Of a stretch of DNA of 64,000 bases, positions 17,301-26,675 are shown piece after piece. The DNA is from Salinimicrobium sp035607535 (GTDB lineage: Bacteria > Bacteroidota > Bacteroidia > Flavobacteriales > Flavobacteriaceae): contig NZ_JAYDZX010000004.1 of assembly GCF_035607535.1 (NCBI RefSeq), forward strand, positions 33,439 through 97,438, in the 5' to 3' direction. The number at the start of each line of letters is the position of its first letter. Position 1 is the stretch's first letter. A program made the position numbers and the translations under genes. The notes beneath the pieces are model-generated. The model was not told where the DNA came from, searched no databases, and worked only from the letters and a program-made list of their open reading frames with translations.

Positions 17301-17343
17301 AAAAAGCCCCTTCAAAAGAAGAGGCTTAAAATGTCATTTTTGA
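17301..17343. terminator. hairpin terminator joined to palindromic motif
   Basis: AAGCCCCTTC / GAAGAGGCTT around AAAA, with T residues on the minus strand, just beyond the M13 peptidase. The palindrome copy AAAATGTCATTTTTGA follows at 17325-17343. Confidence 0.75.
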
Positions 17344-17349
17344 AAGGTA

Positions 17350-19416
17350 TTACCAGATCTTCACCCGGTTCTCAGGCTTCACATACATTGGGTCTCCTTC
17401 TTTAATGTCGAATGCTGTATAGAAAGCATCAATATTCTGAAGGGGTACATACGCCCTGTACTCGCCGGGAGAATGTGGATCTGTCTTGATCCTGTTTCTC
17501 AATGCTTCTTCACGCATTTTGGTTCTCCAAACTGTGGCCCAGCTCATAAAGAAACGCTGCTCGGGAGTGAAACCATCGATCTTTCCTGGATTGCCGTGTT
17601 CCTTCAGGTGAATTTGGAGTCCGTCGTAAGCGGCATTCACACCACCAAGGTCTCCAATATTTTCTCCAAGAGTAAATTTCCCGTTAATATAAACTGAATC
17701 GAGTACTTCAATAGCGCTGTACTGGTCTGCCAGTCTTCCGCCTAAAGTTTCAAACTGCTCCAGGTCCTTTTCAGTCCACCAGTTGTTCAGATTTCCGTCG
17801 GCATCAAAACGGGAACCGCTGTCATCAAAACCGTGAGAGATCTCGTGTCCTATTACAGCACCAATTCCGCCGTAATTTACAGCAGCATCGGCTTTATAAT
17901 CATAGAATGGCGGCTGAAGGATTGCAGCTGGGAACACGATCTCGTTATAAGCCGGGTTGTAGTATGCATTCACGATTTGTGGCGCCATAAACCACTCGCT
18001 TTTATCTACAGGTTTGCCAAGTTCGGCAATATCTTCTTCAGTTTCCCATTTTGCAATGTTGAGAAGGTTTTGAAAATAGGAACCTCCATCCTTTGGTTGC
18101 TTGATCTCGACAGTAGAATAATCTTTCCACTCATCTGGATATCCCACTTTGATCACAGTGGTGTTCAGCTTCTCCTTAGCTTTCACCTTGGTGCTGTCGC
18201 TCATCCATGCCAGCTGATCGATGCGGTTCTCGAAAGCTTTTACCACGTTCTGGATCATTTCCTCTGCCTGGGTCTTGGCCTCGGAAGGAAAATGTTCTTC
18301 AACGTATAATTTTCCAAGAGCCTCACCTATGGTCTGGTTAATCGTCGCAAGGGCCCGCTCATTGCGGGGGAGTGGTTTTTGTGCGCCACGAAGGGTTTTT
18401 TCATAGAATTCCCAGTTCGCATCTTCGATCTCTGTGGTCAACATTCCAGCTGCATCATTGAAGAGCGTCCATCGCAGGTAGTTTTTCCATTCCTCAACAT
18501 TCTGTGAAGCAAGGGTATTTTGCAGGGCCTGCATGTATTTTGGCTGCCTTACGATCACGGTGTCGACTTTTTTAGCGCCTATAGCTTCGAAGTAGCGAGT
18601 CCAGTTGATAGCAGGAACTGTTTTTTGAAGCTCGGCGACTGTCATAGGATTATAGGTTTTTCGGGCATCCCGGCGCTCTACTTTATCAAGACGCGGTTGT
18701 GCCAGGGCGGTCTCAAACTCAAGGATGTTTTTTGCGTTTTTTGCTGCCTCTTCTTCCGAATCTCCTAAATACTGAAGCATTCTGGTGATGTGGGCAACAT
18801 ATTTTTCACGCTTGTCTTTGGAATCGGCATCCTGTGAGATATAGTAATCACGATCTGGCAATCCAAGGCTTCCGGCTCTAAGATATGCTGCGTTCATGTT
18901 TGAATTCTTCGCATCGGCACCCACACCAAAGCTGAAGAATCCCCCGCCGCCGTACATTTGCATCTCCTCAAGGTAATTCTGAAGATCTTCTTTTGTCTTG
19001 ATAGCGGCGATCTTCTCGAGGTAAGGCCGAATAGGCTCAATTCCCTGCTCATTTCGTGCTACCGTATCCATGATGGTCTTATACAAGTAAACCGCTTTTG
19101 CCTGATCGCTCGAAGCATCAAGATCCTCACTGTTTACTGCACCCTCCAAAAGGGCCAATGCATCTTTATCTGTTTTTTCACGGAGTTCATTAAAACTTCC
19201 CCATACAGTTTTATCTTCAGGAATTTCGTTTGTGTCCAGCCAGCGGCCGTTCACGAACCTAAAGAAATCCTGCTGTGGAGTAACAGTGGTATCCATATTA
19301 GCAAGATTAATCCCAGGTGACTCCTGAGTTTCGGCAATATCTTTGTCATTTTTACAGCCCGAAACCACTGCGGCAGTCAAAAATGGAAAAAGAAATGCTT
19401 TTGTTATTCTATTCAT
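17350..19416 (-). CDS. M13 family zinc metallopeptidase, lipoprotein
   Basis: 688 residues, the usual size for bacterial PepO/neprilysin-type enzymes. Lipobox VVSGCKND. The N-terminal domain begins PQQDFFRFVNGRW, as in the family. The catalytic site HEISH lies within GAVIGHEISHGFDDSG, the third zinc ligand is in GENIGDLGG, and NAYYNP with EIVFPAAILQPPFY is the M13 substrate-binding strand. The C-terminus (YVKPENRVKIW) ends with the conserved tryptophan. It hydrolyses oligopeptides in the periplasm or at the cell surface. It stands alone between two terminator-like hairpins. Confidence 0.95.
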   Translation of the reverse strand: MNRITKAFLFPFLTAAVVSGCKNDKDIAETQESPGINLANMDTTVTPQQDFFRFVNGRWLDTNEIPEDKTVWGSFNELREKTDKDALALLEGAVNSEDLDASSDQAKAVYLYKTIMDTVARNEQGIEPIRPYLEKIAAIKTKEDLQNYLEEMQMYGGGGFFSFGVGADAKNSNMNAAYLRAGSLGLPDRDYYISQDADSKDKREKYVAHITRMLQYLGDSEEEAAKNAKNILEFETALAQPRLDKVERRDARKTYNPMTVAELQKTVPAINWTRYFEAIGAKKVDTVIVRQPKYMQALQNTLASQNVEEWKNYLRWTLFNDAAGMLTTEIEDANWEFYEKTLRGAQKPLPRNERALATINQTIGEALGKLYVEEHFPSEAKTQAEEMIQNVVKAFENRIDQLAWMSDSTKVKAKEKLNTTVIKVGYPDEWKDYSTVEIKQPKDGGSYFQNLLNIAKWETEEDIAELGKPVDKSEWFMAPQIVNAYYNPAYNEIVFPAAILQPPFYDYKADAAVNYGGIGAVIGHEISHGFDDSGSRFDADGNLNNWWTEKDLEQFETLGGRLADQYSAIEVLDSVYINGKFTLGENIGDLGGVNAAYDGLQIHLKEHGNPGKIDGFTPEQRFFMSWATVWRTKMREEALRNRIKTDPHSPGEYRAYVPLQNIDAFYTAFDIKEGDPMYVKPENRVKIW

Positions 19417-19482
19417 AAGTAATTGTTTTTTGAGTGGCGAAAAATAAGAAAAATGATCAATAGTTTTTCCTTTTTGAGCAGT

Positions 19483-19977
19483 TTAGCGGGATCTGATTTT
19501 TGAAATTAAAGCCTGATCAAAAGCAGCTTTTAAAGAGGTAACCGCATCTACATTTTCATTAGGAATTGCAATGGAAAGCACATAGTGTTTAACCTTCCAC
19601 TCACCATTCTTTTTAACCACCACACCCGAACCGCGGCAGATGCCCATTTGGGTGTCCAGCAGTTCGTCGAACCAGGCCAGATCTTTATCTTCGTCTAAAA
19701 AGATATTTCGCTCCAGGGTGGAGAAACTCCAGGCTTTTCCGCGGTCAAAATATGGTTTGGACCATTCCATGAACTCCTGTTTGTTCCAGTTTTCGGTAGC
19801 ATCTGTACCTATAAAAACTGAAGCAGGAGCCATCATGCTGAAGTAATTGTCAAAATTGGCCTCGGCGGCTGCTTCGTGCCAATCCTCAAGAAGCTGATAA
19901 ATATGTTCTTTTTCCGATTGCGCCTGAAGTATATTTCCGAAGAAAAACATCAGGACTAGAAAACTGAATTTATACAT
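19483..19977 (-). CDS. secreted NTF2-like (SnoaL/DUF4440-type) protein
   Basis: 164 residues with a signal peptide ending in NILQAQS. The mature part has the NTF2-like cone fold pattern: a helix (YQLLEDWHEAAAEANFDNYF), MMAPASVFIGTDATE, WSKPYFDRG and a last strand (VVKKNGEWKVKHYVLSI). Such proteins are small-molecule binding or enzyme-like; several are annotated as DUF4440. No catalytic residues can be assigned. It is monocistronic on the minus strand. Confidence 0.75.
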   Translation of the reverse strand: MYKFSFLVLMFFFGNILQAQSEKEHIYQLLEDWHEAAAEANFDNYFSMMAPASVFIGTDATENWNKQEFMEWSKPYFDRGKAWSFSTLERNIFLDEDKDLAWFDELLDTQMGICRGSGVVVKKNGEWKVKHYVLSIAIPNENVDAVTSLKAAFDQALISKIRSR

Positions 19978-20316
19978 GTATTAAAATTTTTGCTCAAGAT
20001 AAGCTTTTTCCGGGGTGAGGCTTCAAAAATGCCATTTGTGGAAGGTTCTTTCGATCAATTAAGTCAACCTGATGATTTTACGATACACCTGTTTACCCTC
20101 GCCATTAATTTCCCAGACAATCTATACAATTGCAGGCACGATTTTTCTTATCTACGGTGTTTCTGGTATTTCACAGCATGTCTTCTCGAGGCTGGAATGG
20201 GTTGACCTTTACTGCGGATTATTTTTTTGCCGTGGGGTTAATACCTTTTAAAAATCTTCTGGAGCAACCATCAGGCTGCCGTACTCTCTACTGTACTGGG
20301 AGGTCAAAAAAGCAAT
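19978..20316. other. 339-bp non-coding stretch
   Basis: No convincing gene on either strand. It holds one copy of the recurrent palindrome (20023-20041) and a degenerate one at 20304-20322 overlapping the end of the next gene. Confidence 0.5.
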
Positions 20317-21831
20317 TTAAAGCTCTTCATCTTCCGAATTCAATGCCGTAAAGCTTTTGATCGCTGCGTTGGGTTCTATGATGTTATAACCGTTCCAAAA
20401 ATCGGGGTTGTAAACCTTGAAAGTCTCGTATTCAAAGTCGGCAGCTGCAGACAGCTTTTCAAGTTCACCGGGAGCGAGAGCTTCATTTTCGTAGACTACA
20501 AGTTGCAGTTTTTGTATTTGACTGAATTTTAGGTTTAAATCAAGGTCAAGCTCGTTCTGCTTCCGTCGACCTGGCACGTGCTTATTTTTTTCGATGATGG
20601 TAAGCGGCCGGTCGATGCCTACTGTCTCGCCTGTTTCACGCTCCACGTAGCTAAGATTGTATTTCCCGGATTCATCCTTTACGAAGATCATTTTTCCGCG
20701 GTAAACATCATCGGCTGTACTTATTCCGAAGAGGCGGAATTTCTTCAGGGGCCTTACATTCTCGTATTCCAGGCGGTGCACCCCAAAATCTGCAGTATTC
20801 ACATAGATCCTTCCTTTAAAATCTGACCGCCACCTGGGTTCGAAATCTATAACATAGACTGCTGCATTGTCGATCCAGGCATAGCCGTTGAGGTGATATT
20901 TGTACCGGTTTGACTTGTCAAAAAGGTTGAACGTAATGTCTTCCTTCCAGAACATCCCATTCAAGAGACGCTTCACCCTGGAATCTGAAGCTTTTGCCAG
21001 GCTCTTTTTGCTTTCCAACCTGGCTTTCTCTATTTCTTCGGGAGTTTTCTCCTTCTTCTTTTCCTTCGTGACCAACTCCTCCTTAAGTTCATCTTCATCG
21101 ATCTTTACGCCAATGATCCCCGAACGCACCTTGAGATAAGAGCGTTCTTTCAGGGTATTCATAAAAAGAGAATTCAAATGATCTGTAAGTTCTTCAAGGG
21201 ATTGGGTGCTCTGTGGGTTGTGAAGGTTAGCAGCTTTGATGATCTGGAGTTTTTGAGAATCGAAATTCCCGTACATATCGGCAAGTACTTCTTTGTAGGA
21301 GTCTGAGACCCTTGGGATCTGTGAAGAGATCTCATTCATAAGCCTCTGGTCGATCCCGGCAATAGTACTCTTATCCACCTCCAGGTCAAATCGGCGGACA
21401 TAATTAAAATCCGACTGTCTTAGAAAAACCCTTTTCCTGCTATTGTCAAAATTGTAGTTGTTGGCAACCTCTTCTTTTACTTTCTCTATTATTTCTTTTG
21501 CTGAAAGGTTCTTGTTTGAAAGAAAAACTTCACCCAGTTCAATGGACTTTGGGGTGAGGTAGATGATGCCTCCTGATATCTTTTCGGGAGCAATTTCCAG
21601 CTGCTCAAATCCCAGCGAGGAGATCTTTATAAGTTCCGGCAGTTTTTCATCTTCAGAATTATAGCTGAAAAAACCCTCGTCATTAGTGACCAGTCCACGA
21701 TTTTCAGAAAAGATCACATTGGCATAAGGAATAGGCTTTTTACTTGAAGCATCAAGGACCTGAGCTTTCACCTCTTGGGCCAGACCAATTGACGATTGAA
21801 GGAATGCCAGAAGCAGAATTAAAAATCTCAT
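20317..21831 (-). CDS. carboxypeptidase-regulatory-like domain surface protein
   Basis: 504 residues with a signal peptide (MRFLILLLAFLQSSIGLAQ). Residues about 20-100 are a CarboxypepD_reg-like beta-sandwich (VKAQVLDASSKKPIPYANV, TNDEGFFSYN). The remainder lacks the barrel of a TonB receptor; it contains AKEIIEKVKEEV and beta strands such as NAAVYVIDFEPRW, GRIYVNTADFGVHRLEYENV, as in DUF5686-like Bacteroidota proteins but shorter. It is probably periplasmic or outer-membrane associated. It is divergent from the FAD/Rieske operon. Confidence 0.75.
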   Translation of the reverse strand: MRFLILLLAFLQSSIGLAQEVKAQVLDASSKKPIPYANVIFSENRGLVTNDEGFFSYNSEDEKLPELIKISSLGFEQLEIAPEKISGGIIYLTPKSIELGEVFLSNKNLSAKEIIEKVKEEVANNYNFDNSRKRVFLRQSDFNYVRRFDLEVDKSTIAGIDQRLMNEISSQIPRVSDSYKEVLADMYGNFDSQKLQIIKAANLHNPQSTQSLEELTDHLNSLFMNTLKERSYLKVRSGIIGVKIDEDELKEELVTKEKKKEKTPEEIEKARLESKKSLAKASDSRVKRLLNGMFWKEDITFNLFDKSNRYKYHLNGYAWIDNAAVYVIDFEPRWRSDFKGRIYVNTADFGVHRLEYENVRPLKKFRLFGISTADDVYRGKMIFVKDESGKYNLSYVERETGETVGIDRPLTIIEKNKHVPGRRKQNELDLDLNLKFSQIQKLQLVVYENEALAPGELEKLSAAADFEYETFKVYNPDFWNGYNIIEPNAAIKSFTALNSEDEEL

Positions 21832-21970
21832 AACAGCAGTTTATACTAAGACGTAGATCTATGGATAATGTTACAAGGATTAGTTGTTTGCTATAGGATT
21901 AACAAAAAACTAACGGAAAAGAATTGGCAGCAGGAAGATTGAGTATTAAATTTAAGGGAAAAGCCAACCT

Positions 21971-23476
21971 ATGACACGATCTATCTGGAAATCAACCGCT
22001 CCAAAAACCAATTTCCCTGCGCTTAACGGAAACCTGGAAACCGAAATTGCCATCATAGGAGGTGGAATTACAGGTATTACTGCAGCTTATCTTTTGGCCC
22101 GATCGGGTAAAAAAATTGTACTGCTGGAGGCGGGCACCATTAGTGGAGGTACTACAGGCGATTCTACCGGGAACCTTTACGCAATGGTCGATAAGCGTTT
22201 GCACCACATCCAAAGTAAATGGGATAAGGAGACTGCTGCCAGGGTTGCAAGATCACGGGCACAGGCTGTGAACCTGGTGGAGGAACTTGTGAACGAGCAT
22301 AAGATCGATTGTAGTTTTAAACGTGTGCCATGGTACCTCTTCAGCGAGACCGACAAGAAGGATAAAACGATTGAAAAGGAGATAGATGCCGCGGCCAATT
22401 ACAATTTGCCTGTAGAGGAACTGCATGAACTGCCCATTCCGGTAAAGGTGAGTACCGCCATAAAAGTAGAAGGCCAGGCTCAGTTTAATCCGGCCGCTTT
22501 TGTGAGAGGCCTTGCAGAAAAGATCGATAGTACAAACTGCCAGATCTTTGAAAATTCTGAAGTACATCATATCGAAAAGGAGGAGGAGCTGGTGTTATCT
22601 ACTTCTTCCGGAACAGTGACTGCCAAAAAGGTCATTTTAGCCACCCATACTCCCAAGGGCATTTACGGCCTGCAAACTGCTCTTTATCCTTATAGAGAAT
22701 ACGCTATTGCCGCTAAACTGCGATCGGGTAATTTTCCCGATGGAATTTACTGGGATACCGAAGCCGATTTCCATACCTCGCTGCGCACCTATAGCAAGGG
22801 AAATGATAATTATGTACTTGTTCTTGGGGGTCATCACAAGGTAGGACAGGAGGATGATTACAGCCGCTTCTTTGGAAAGCTTGAGCAAAATGCAAGGCGC
22901 TACTTTGATGTGGACGAGATTGAATATAAATGGAGTGCTCAACACTATAAACCTGCAGATGGTTTGCCTTATATAGGAGAAAGTTCAGACGAGAATATCT
23001 ATTTGGCTACAGGTTTTTCTACAGATGGGCTAACCTACGGCGTTCTTTCTGCAATGATCCTGAATGACCAATTGAACGACAGGAAGAACGAATGGAGTGA
23101 TCTTTATAAAGCTTCCAGGTTTACGCCAATAAAATCTACAAAGAATTTCATTAGGGAAAATCTGAATGTTGCCAAGCAGTATCTTAAAGATATTCCCGGA
23201 AAGGCGGATGCCGAATCCTTTAAAGAAATTGCAGCAGGCCAGGGGAAGGTAGTGGAGGTTGATGACGAAAAGTGGGCTGTGTATAAAGACGAATCGGGGC
23301 AGCTACATTGCCAGTCGGCAGTATGTACGCACATGGATTGTATAGTAGACTGGAATGACGCTGAAAAATCCTGGGATTGTCCCTGCCATGGAAGCCGCTT
23401 CGAGGCTACCGGACAAGTAATTGAAGGCCCGGCATTTTCACCTCTTGACAAGCGAAATATGAACCCAAAAGAATAG
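21971..23476 (+). CDS. FAD-dependent oxidoreductase with C-terminal Rieske domain
   Basis: 501 residues. The N-terminal DAO-type FAD domain starts with IAIIGGGITGITAAYLLARS and has the YIGESSDENIYLATGFSTDG second flavin motif. The last 100 residues are a Rieske [2Fe-2S] domain with ligands C452 and H454 in CTHMDC and C470 and H473 in CPCHGSRF; C457 and C472 are in place to form the stabilising disulfide. No signal peptide is present, so it is cytosolic or peripheral. Similar fusions oxidise amines or sugars and pass electrons on. It is the first gene of a five-gene operon and ends four bases before the next start. The substrate is unknown. Confidence 0.9.
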   Translation: MTRSIWKSTAPKTNFPALNGNLETEIAIIGGGITGITAAYLLARSGKKIVLLEAGTISGGTTGDSTGNLYAMVDKRLHHIQSKWDKETAARVARSRAQAVNLVEELVNEHKIDCSFKRVPWYLFSETDKKDKTIEKEIDAAANYNLPVEELHELPIPVKVSTAIKVEGQAQFNPAAFVRGLAEKIDSTNCQIFENSEVHHIEKEEELVLSTSSGTVTAKKVILATHTPKGIYGLQTALYPYREYAIAAKLRSGNFPDGIYWDTEADFHTSLRTYSKGNDNYVLVLGGHHKVGQEDDYSRFFGKLEQNARRYFDVDEIEYKWSAQHYKPADGLPYIGESSDENIYLATGFSTDGLTYGVLSAMILNDQLNDRKNEWSDLYKASRFTPIKSTKNFIRENLNVAKQYLKDIPGKADAESFKEIAAGQGKVVEVDDEKWAVYKDESGQLHCQSAVCTHMDCIVDWNDAEKSWDCPCHGSRFEATGQVIEGPAFSPLDKRNMNPKE

Positions 23477-23480
23477 AGCT

Positions 23481-23822
23481 ATGGTTATTACCGCAGTAAT
23501 TCTTATTGCCATTGCCGTTTTTCTTGGCGGCTATTTACTCACCTATGTTCTTGATCAAAAAATTCCGCCTAAGGCAATTGTTTTTGCTCATGGCACGGCT
23601 GCCATTCTGGGCATTCTGGTCCTGTTAACCTTTGCTCTTACCACAGAAAGGCATCACAAACACTGGGACAGTTTCATAATATTTTCAATTGCAGCACTTG
23701 TCGGGTTCTATTTGTTTTCCAGAGATATAAGACATAAGAATGTGCCCAAGTGGCTTGCAGTAGTTCACGGGAGCGTCGGCCTGGGAGGATTGGCGTGGAT
23801 CCTGATACACATCTTGCACTAA
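23481..23822 (+). CDS. four-helix membrane protein
   Basis: 113 residues with four hydrophobic segments (about 3-22, 32-53, 65-80, 90-110). Histidines lie inside or beside the membrane parts (VFAHGTAAIL, AVVHGSVGLGGLAWILIHILH) and a short loop is TERHHKHWD. This would allow haem or quinone contact, but no family is recognised and that is inference. It starts four bases after the FAD/Rieske gene, implying coupled translation; it may receive or deliver the oxidoreductase's electrons. Confidence 0.7.
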   Translation: MVITAVILIAIAVFLGGYLLTYVLDQKIPPKAIVFAHGTAAILGILVLLTFALTTERHHKHWDSFIIFSIAALVGFYLFSRDIRHKNVPKWLAVVHGSVGLGGLAWILIHILH

Positions 23823-23833
23823 AAATTAAAAAA

Positions 23834-25444
23834 ATGATACGTTGGACCTATCCGGTATTGGCAGTTTTTATTCTACTCGTTTTAAGTTTTGGGCTTTTAC
23901 TTACTATTAAAGAAGGTGTTGAGGTAGCCGGGCTGGTAACTCCGGACCATGATCCTGAGGCAGGACGACTTACTTTACACATGAAGAATACCACGAGGCT
24001 AACTGGTGGTGCCCCACAGATATTTTCTCAGTTAAAGGAAAGCATTCCGTATGAAGAAGCAAAGACAGCTAATTTTGTTCCTACAGCAGAAAACTGGAAG
24101 GGATTTGTAAAGCAAAGTATAACTGCAGATTCGCAGGCCAAGCATGTAATAGTCGTATCAGCAGATCATGAAAATGCCCTGCAATGGGCACTTCCTGCCA
24201 TCTTTTATGCTGCTTATAACAATTCTCCGCTGGTGTTTAGTGATGAATTGGAAGCCAATCGGGAGCTTTTGAAAGGCCGCAAGATCTTTGCTGTGGAGTC
24301 CGGTAATTTCAATAACCTGGAGGGATTTGGCGAAGTTGTGGAAATTTCGGCCTCAAGCCCGGCAGAATTAGCAGTACAATTAGCTAAATATCGTGATGAA
24401 GAAACAGAATTCGGATGGGGGAGAAAGCACGAAAGACGAAATGGTTACTTCCAATATGTACTCACAACTCCGGCAGATGCTTTAAACGGACTTGCCGCAC
24501 TCACTTTGGCAAAATCTAATTCTGCAGCTTTACTGTATGCCGGAGATGATGGCGGGCTTCCGGCAATAACAGATTCTTACATCTGGTCTCAAAGATCTGA
24601 CTGGTTTGTTACGCCTTCCGAAGGTCCGTTCCGGCATTTTTGGGTGGTAAGTGACAGGCTGAGCTACAAAGGACAGTCGCGCCTTGATTTTTCAGTAGAA
24701 AAATCACCTTATCCAGATATGGGAGCAGTGGCCCTGGGACCAATGGAAGCAATAGCTATTATATTCATTGCACTGGGTATTGCAGGCGCTATTTTCGTCC
24801 TTATCCATTCCTCTTATACCTTGCCCGAAGTGATGGTGCCAATAAAGATCGCCTGGACCCTGGGTGCAGCACTGGTGCCAGTCCTGGGGGTAATTCTTTA
24901 CCTGAACGCTTACCGTCGTCCGGTTTATTTTGAAGGAATGATGACACGCTGGTTACGGCCACCGGGAATCCAGGCTGCATCGGCGACTATGATGGGCTTT
25001 GGGTATGGTGCTCCTGCAATGATCGCAGTAGCCTATATTTTCGCCTACTTTGGTTTTCCAATCTTCTTTTCCGAAGGAGTTAATGATACAATTTTTTGGG
25101 CGGGTGCAGGAATGCCAATTATGATGTTTGGAATGTACCTTGGAGCATTGATCCTGGTGATCTTCCTGGTGCAGTATCCAATGAAGAATTCCATGATGGA
25201 GATGAAAGACGGGATGATCTTACTAAAGGGGTTAAAAGTGGCATTTTTAAGCATGACTGCTGTAAGTTTGGGAATGATGACTGTAAGCTGGTGGATGATG
25301 ATGAGCCATATTCCCATGATGCCAAAAGAAGATGATATCCTGTGGTTTGGAACTCTGTGGATTGCCTCTTTTGTAGGATTCCTTGTTGCCTGGCCGTTAA
25401 ACTCAATTATGATAAGAAAAAATATCAAGCATGGGAACCGCTAG
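23834..25444 (+). CDS. membrane protein with CW_binding_2-like ectodomain and Met-rich helices
   Basis: 536 residues from ATG 23834; the frame is open upstream but overlaps the previous gene. A signal-anchor (residues 5-25) is followed by about 290 extracytoplasmic residues with the wording of cell-wall-binding repeat 2 domains: VIVVSADHENALQWALPAIF, NSPLVFSDELEAN, TPADALNGLAALTLAKSNSA. After about residue 300 come six or seven membrane segments, the later ones very rich in methionine and tryptophan (MTVSWWMMMSHIPMMPK). The family of the C-terminal part is not recognised. It is the third gene of the operon and overlaps the next by 14 bases. Confidence 0.65.
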   Translation: MIRWTYPVLAVFILLVLSFGLLLTIKEGVEVAGLVTPDHDPEAGRLTLHMKNTTRLTGGAPQIFSQLKESIPYEEAKTANFVPTAENWKGFVKQSITADSQAKHVIVVSADHENALQWALPAIFYAAYNNSPLVFSDELEANRELLKGRKIFAVESGNFNNLEGFGEVVEISASSPAELAVQLAKYRDEETEFGWGRKHERRNGYFQYVLTTPADALNGLAALTLAKSNSAALLYAGDDGGLPAITDSYIWSQRSDWFVTPSEGPFRHFWVVSDRLSYKGQSRLDFSVEKSPYPDMGAVALGPMEAIAIIFIALGIAGAIFVLIHSSYTLPEVMVPIKIAWTLGAALVPVLGVILYLNAYRRPVYFEGMMTRWLRPPGIQAASATMMGFGYGAPAMIAVAYIFAYFGFPIFFSEGVNDTIFWAGAGMPIMMFGMYLGALILVIFLVQYPMKNSMMEMKDGMILLKGLKVAFLSMTAVSLGMMTVSWWMMMSHIPMMPKEDDILWFGTLWIASFVGFLVAWPLNSIMIRKNIKHGNR

Positions 25445-26675
25445 AAGAACAATACTAACAGCTCTTGTTGCATTCGTTTTTTATTCCTGCGGAAAATCTG
25501 AAGGTCCGCCGGCAAAAAGTGGTCTGCCGTTGCAGGAAGAGGCATCGGTAACCGCCTTTACGGTGAGGCTGCCGGGAAGTGATCCCGAAACACAGGCGGT
25601 TATTTTGACTCAGACGGTATATCCGGCTACCAGGGAAGATAATGCTGTGGGTGCTATAATCCTTGTTCCGCAGGATGAAGAAATAGCTTTTACTACTATG
25701 CATCGGGTTACCCATATGCCGGTCAATGCACCAATGCTTTACTTAAGTGAGGAAGGAGAAATTTCAGGAGCCACTTTTGCCGAAATGAAACGCCTGAAGC
25801 CCGACGGCGTAATGCCCGACGGCCGAACCCAGGTTTATGCCGTAAATGTTCCGCCGGCTGAAGTGGCCCGAATAGAAGAAGAACTCAACTATAAGGTGCG
25901 TACCTTCTACGAAGAAAATCCCATAATATTAGCCGAAATTCTCGATCGGTGGCAGGCAGCAATGAAGTCGGACCATCCCGATGAAGTAGTGATCTCGGCC
26001 ATTGATCACCCCGATGGGATCAAACATGGAATGGGCGCCATGGGGTGGAATGCCCATATGGGCCGTGGATTTGCCTGGGTTTACAAAGACAGCGTACCCG
26101 CGGCTACAAAAGAGATCCTTCGCAGACGCTATGGAGACCACGGATCTTATATGTATGTCACCGGAAATTCTGATGTTGTTTCAGATAAAGTAGTTAAAGA
26201 GCTGGGGCGCTTTGGGTTAGTACGGCGGGTGGCAGGCCCCAATGTCTACGCATCTAATACAGTAAATGCCGGTTACAAGGGTTATGGCAGGAACTTCGGC
26301 TGGGGTTGGGGCTGGACCCCACGTGGCTTTGGCTGGGGAATAGCACAGGCAGGCCATAATTACATCTTTTCAAATGCCGAAAATGTACTCGGAACGATTC
26401 CCGCTGCAGTGCTGGGACACATGGGTAAACACGGCCCAATCCTATTGGTTGAGCAGGATAGTTTGCCCGATGCGGTGGTGAATTATCTGGAAATGGTAAA
26501 ACCTTTTCCGGCGAATCCGCAGGAGACTATTCTCAACTTTGGATGGATCATAGGAAATGAGGAGATCATTAGCCGGGAACTGCAATTGGAAATAGATAGT
26601 TATTTATCACCATTTGATCAAAAAGAGACGACCTCAAAAATGACCGATACCACCGATATAAATTCTGAATCATGA
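25431..26675 (+). CDS. lipoprotein with CW_binding_2-like repeats
   Basis: 414 residues. Likely lipobox AFVFYSCGKS. The body has segments like cell-wall-binding repeat 2: DEVVISAIDHPDGIKHG, SVPAATKEIL, VSDKVVKELGRFGLVRRVAG, then a Gly/Trp-rich stretch (FGWGWGWTPRGFGWG) and NVLGTIPAAVLGHMGKHGPI. It therefore resembles the ectodomain of the preceding membrane protein, suggesting that the two interact or share a ligand. It overlaps its neighbours by 14 and 4 bases, which indicates translational coupling. Binding of peptidoglycan or another surface polymer is inferred from the family name only. Confidence 0.65.
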   Translation: MGTARRTILTALVAFVFYSCGKSEGPPAKSGLPLQEEASVTAFTVRLPGSDPETQAVILTQTVYPATREDNAVGAIILVPQDEEIAFTTMHRVTHMPVNAPMLYLSEEGEISGATFAEMKRLKPDGVMPDGRTQVYAVNVPPAEVARIEEELNYKVRTFYEENPIILAEILDRWQAAMKSDHPDEVVISAIDHPDGIKHGMGAMGWNAHMGRGFAWVYKDSVPAATKEILRRRYGDHGSYMYVTGNSDVVSDKVVKELGRFGLVRRVAGPNVYASNTVNAGYKGYGRNFGWGWGWTPRGFGWGIAQAGHNYIFSNAENVLGTIPAAVLGHMGKHGPILLVEQDSLPDAVVNYLEMVKPFPANPQETILNFGWIIGNEEIISRELQLEIDSYLSPFDQKETTSKMTDTTDINSES

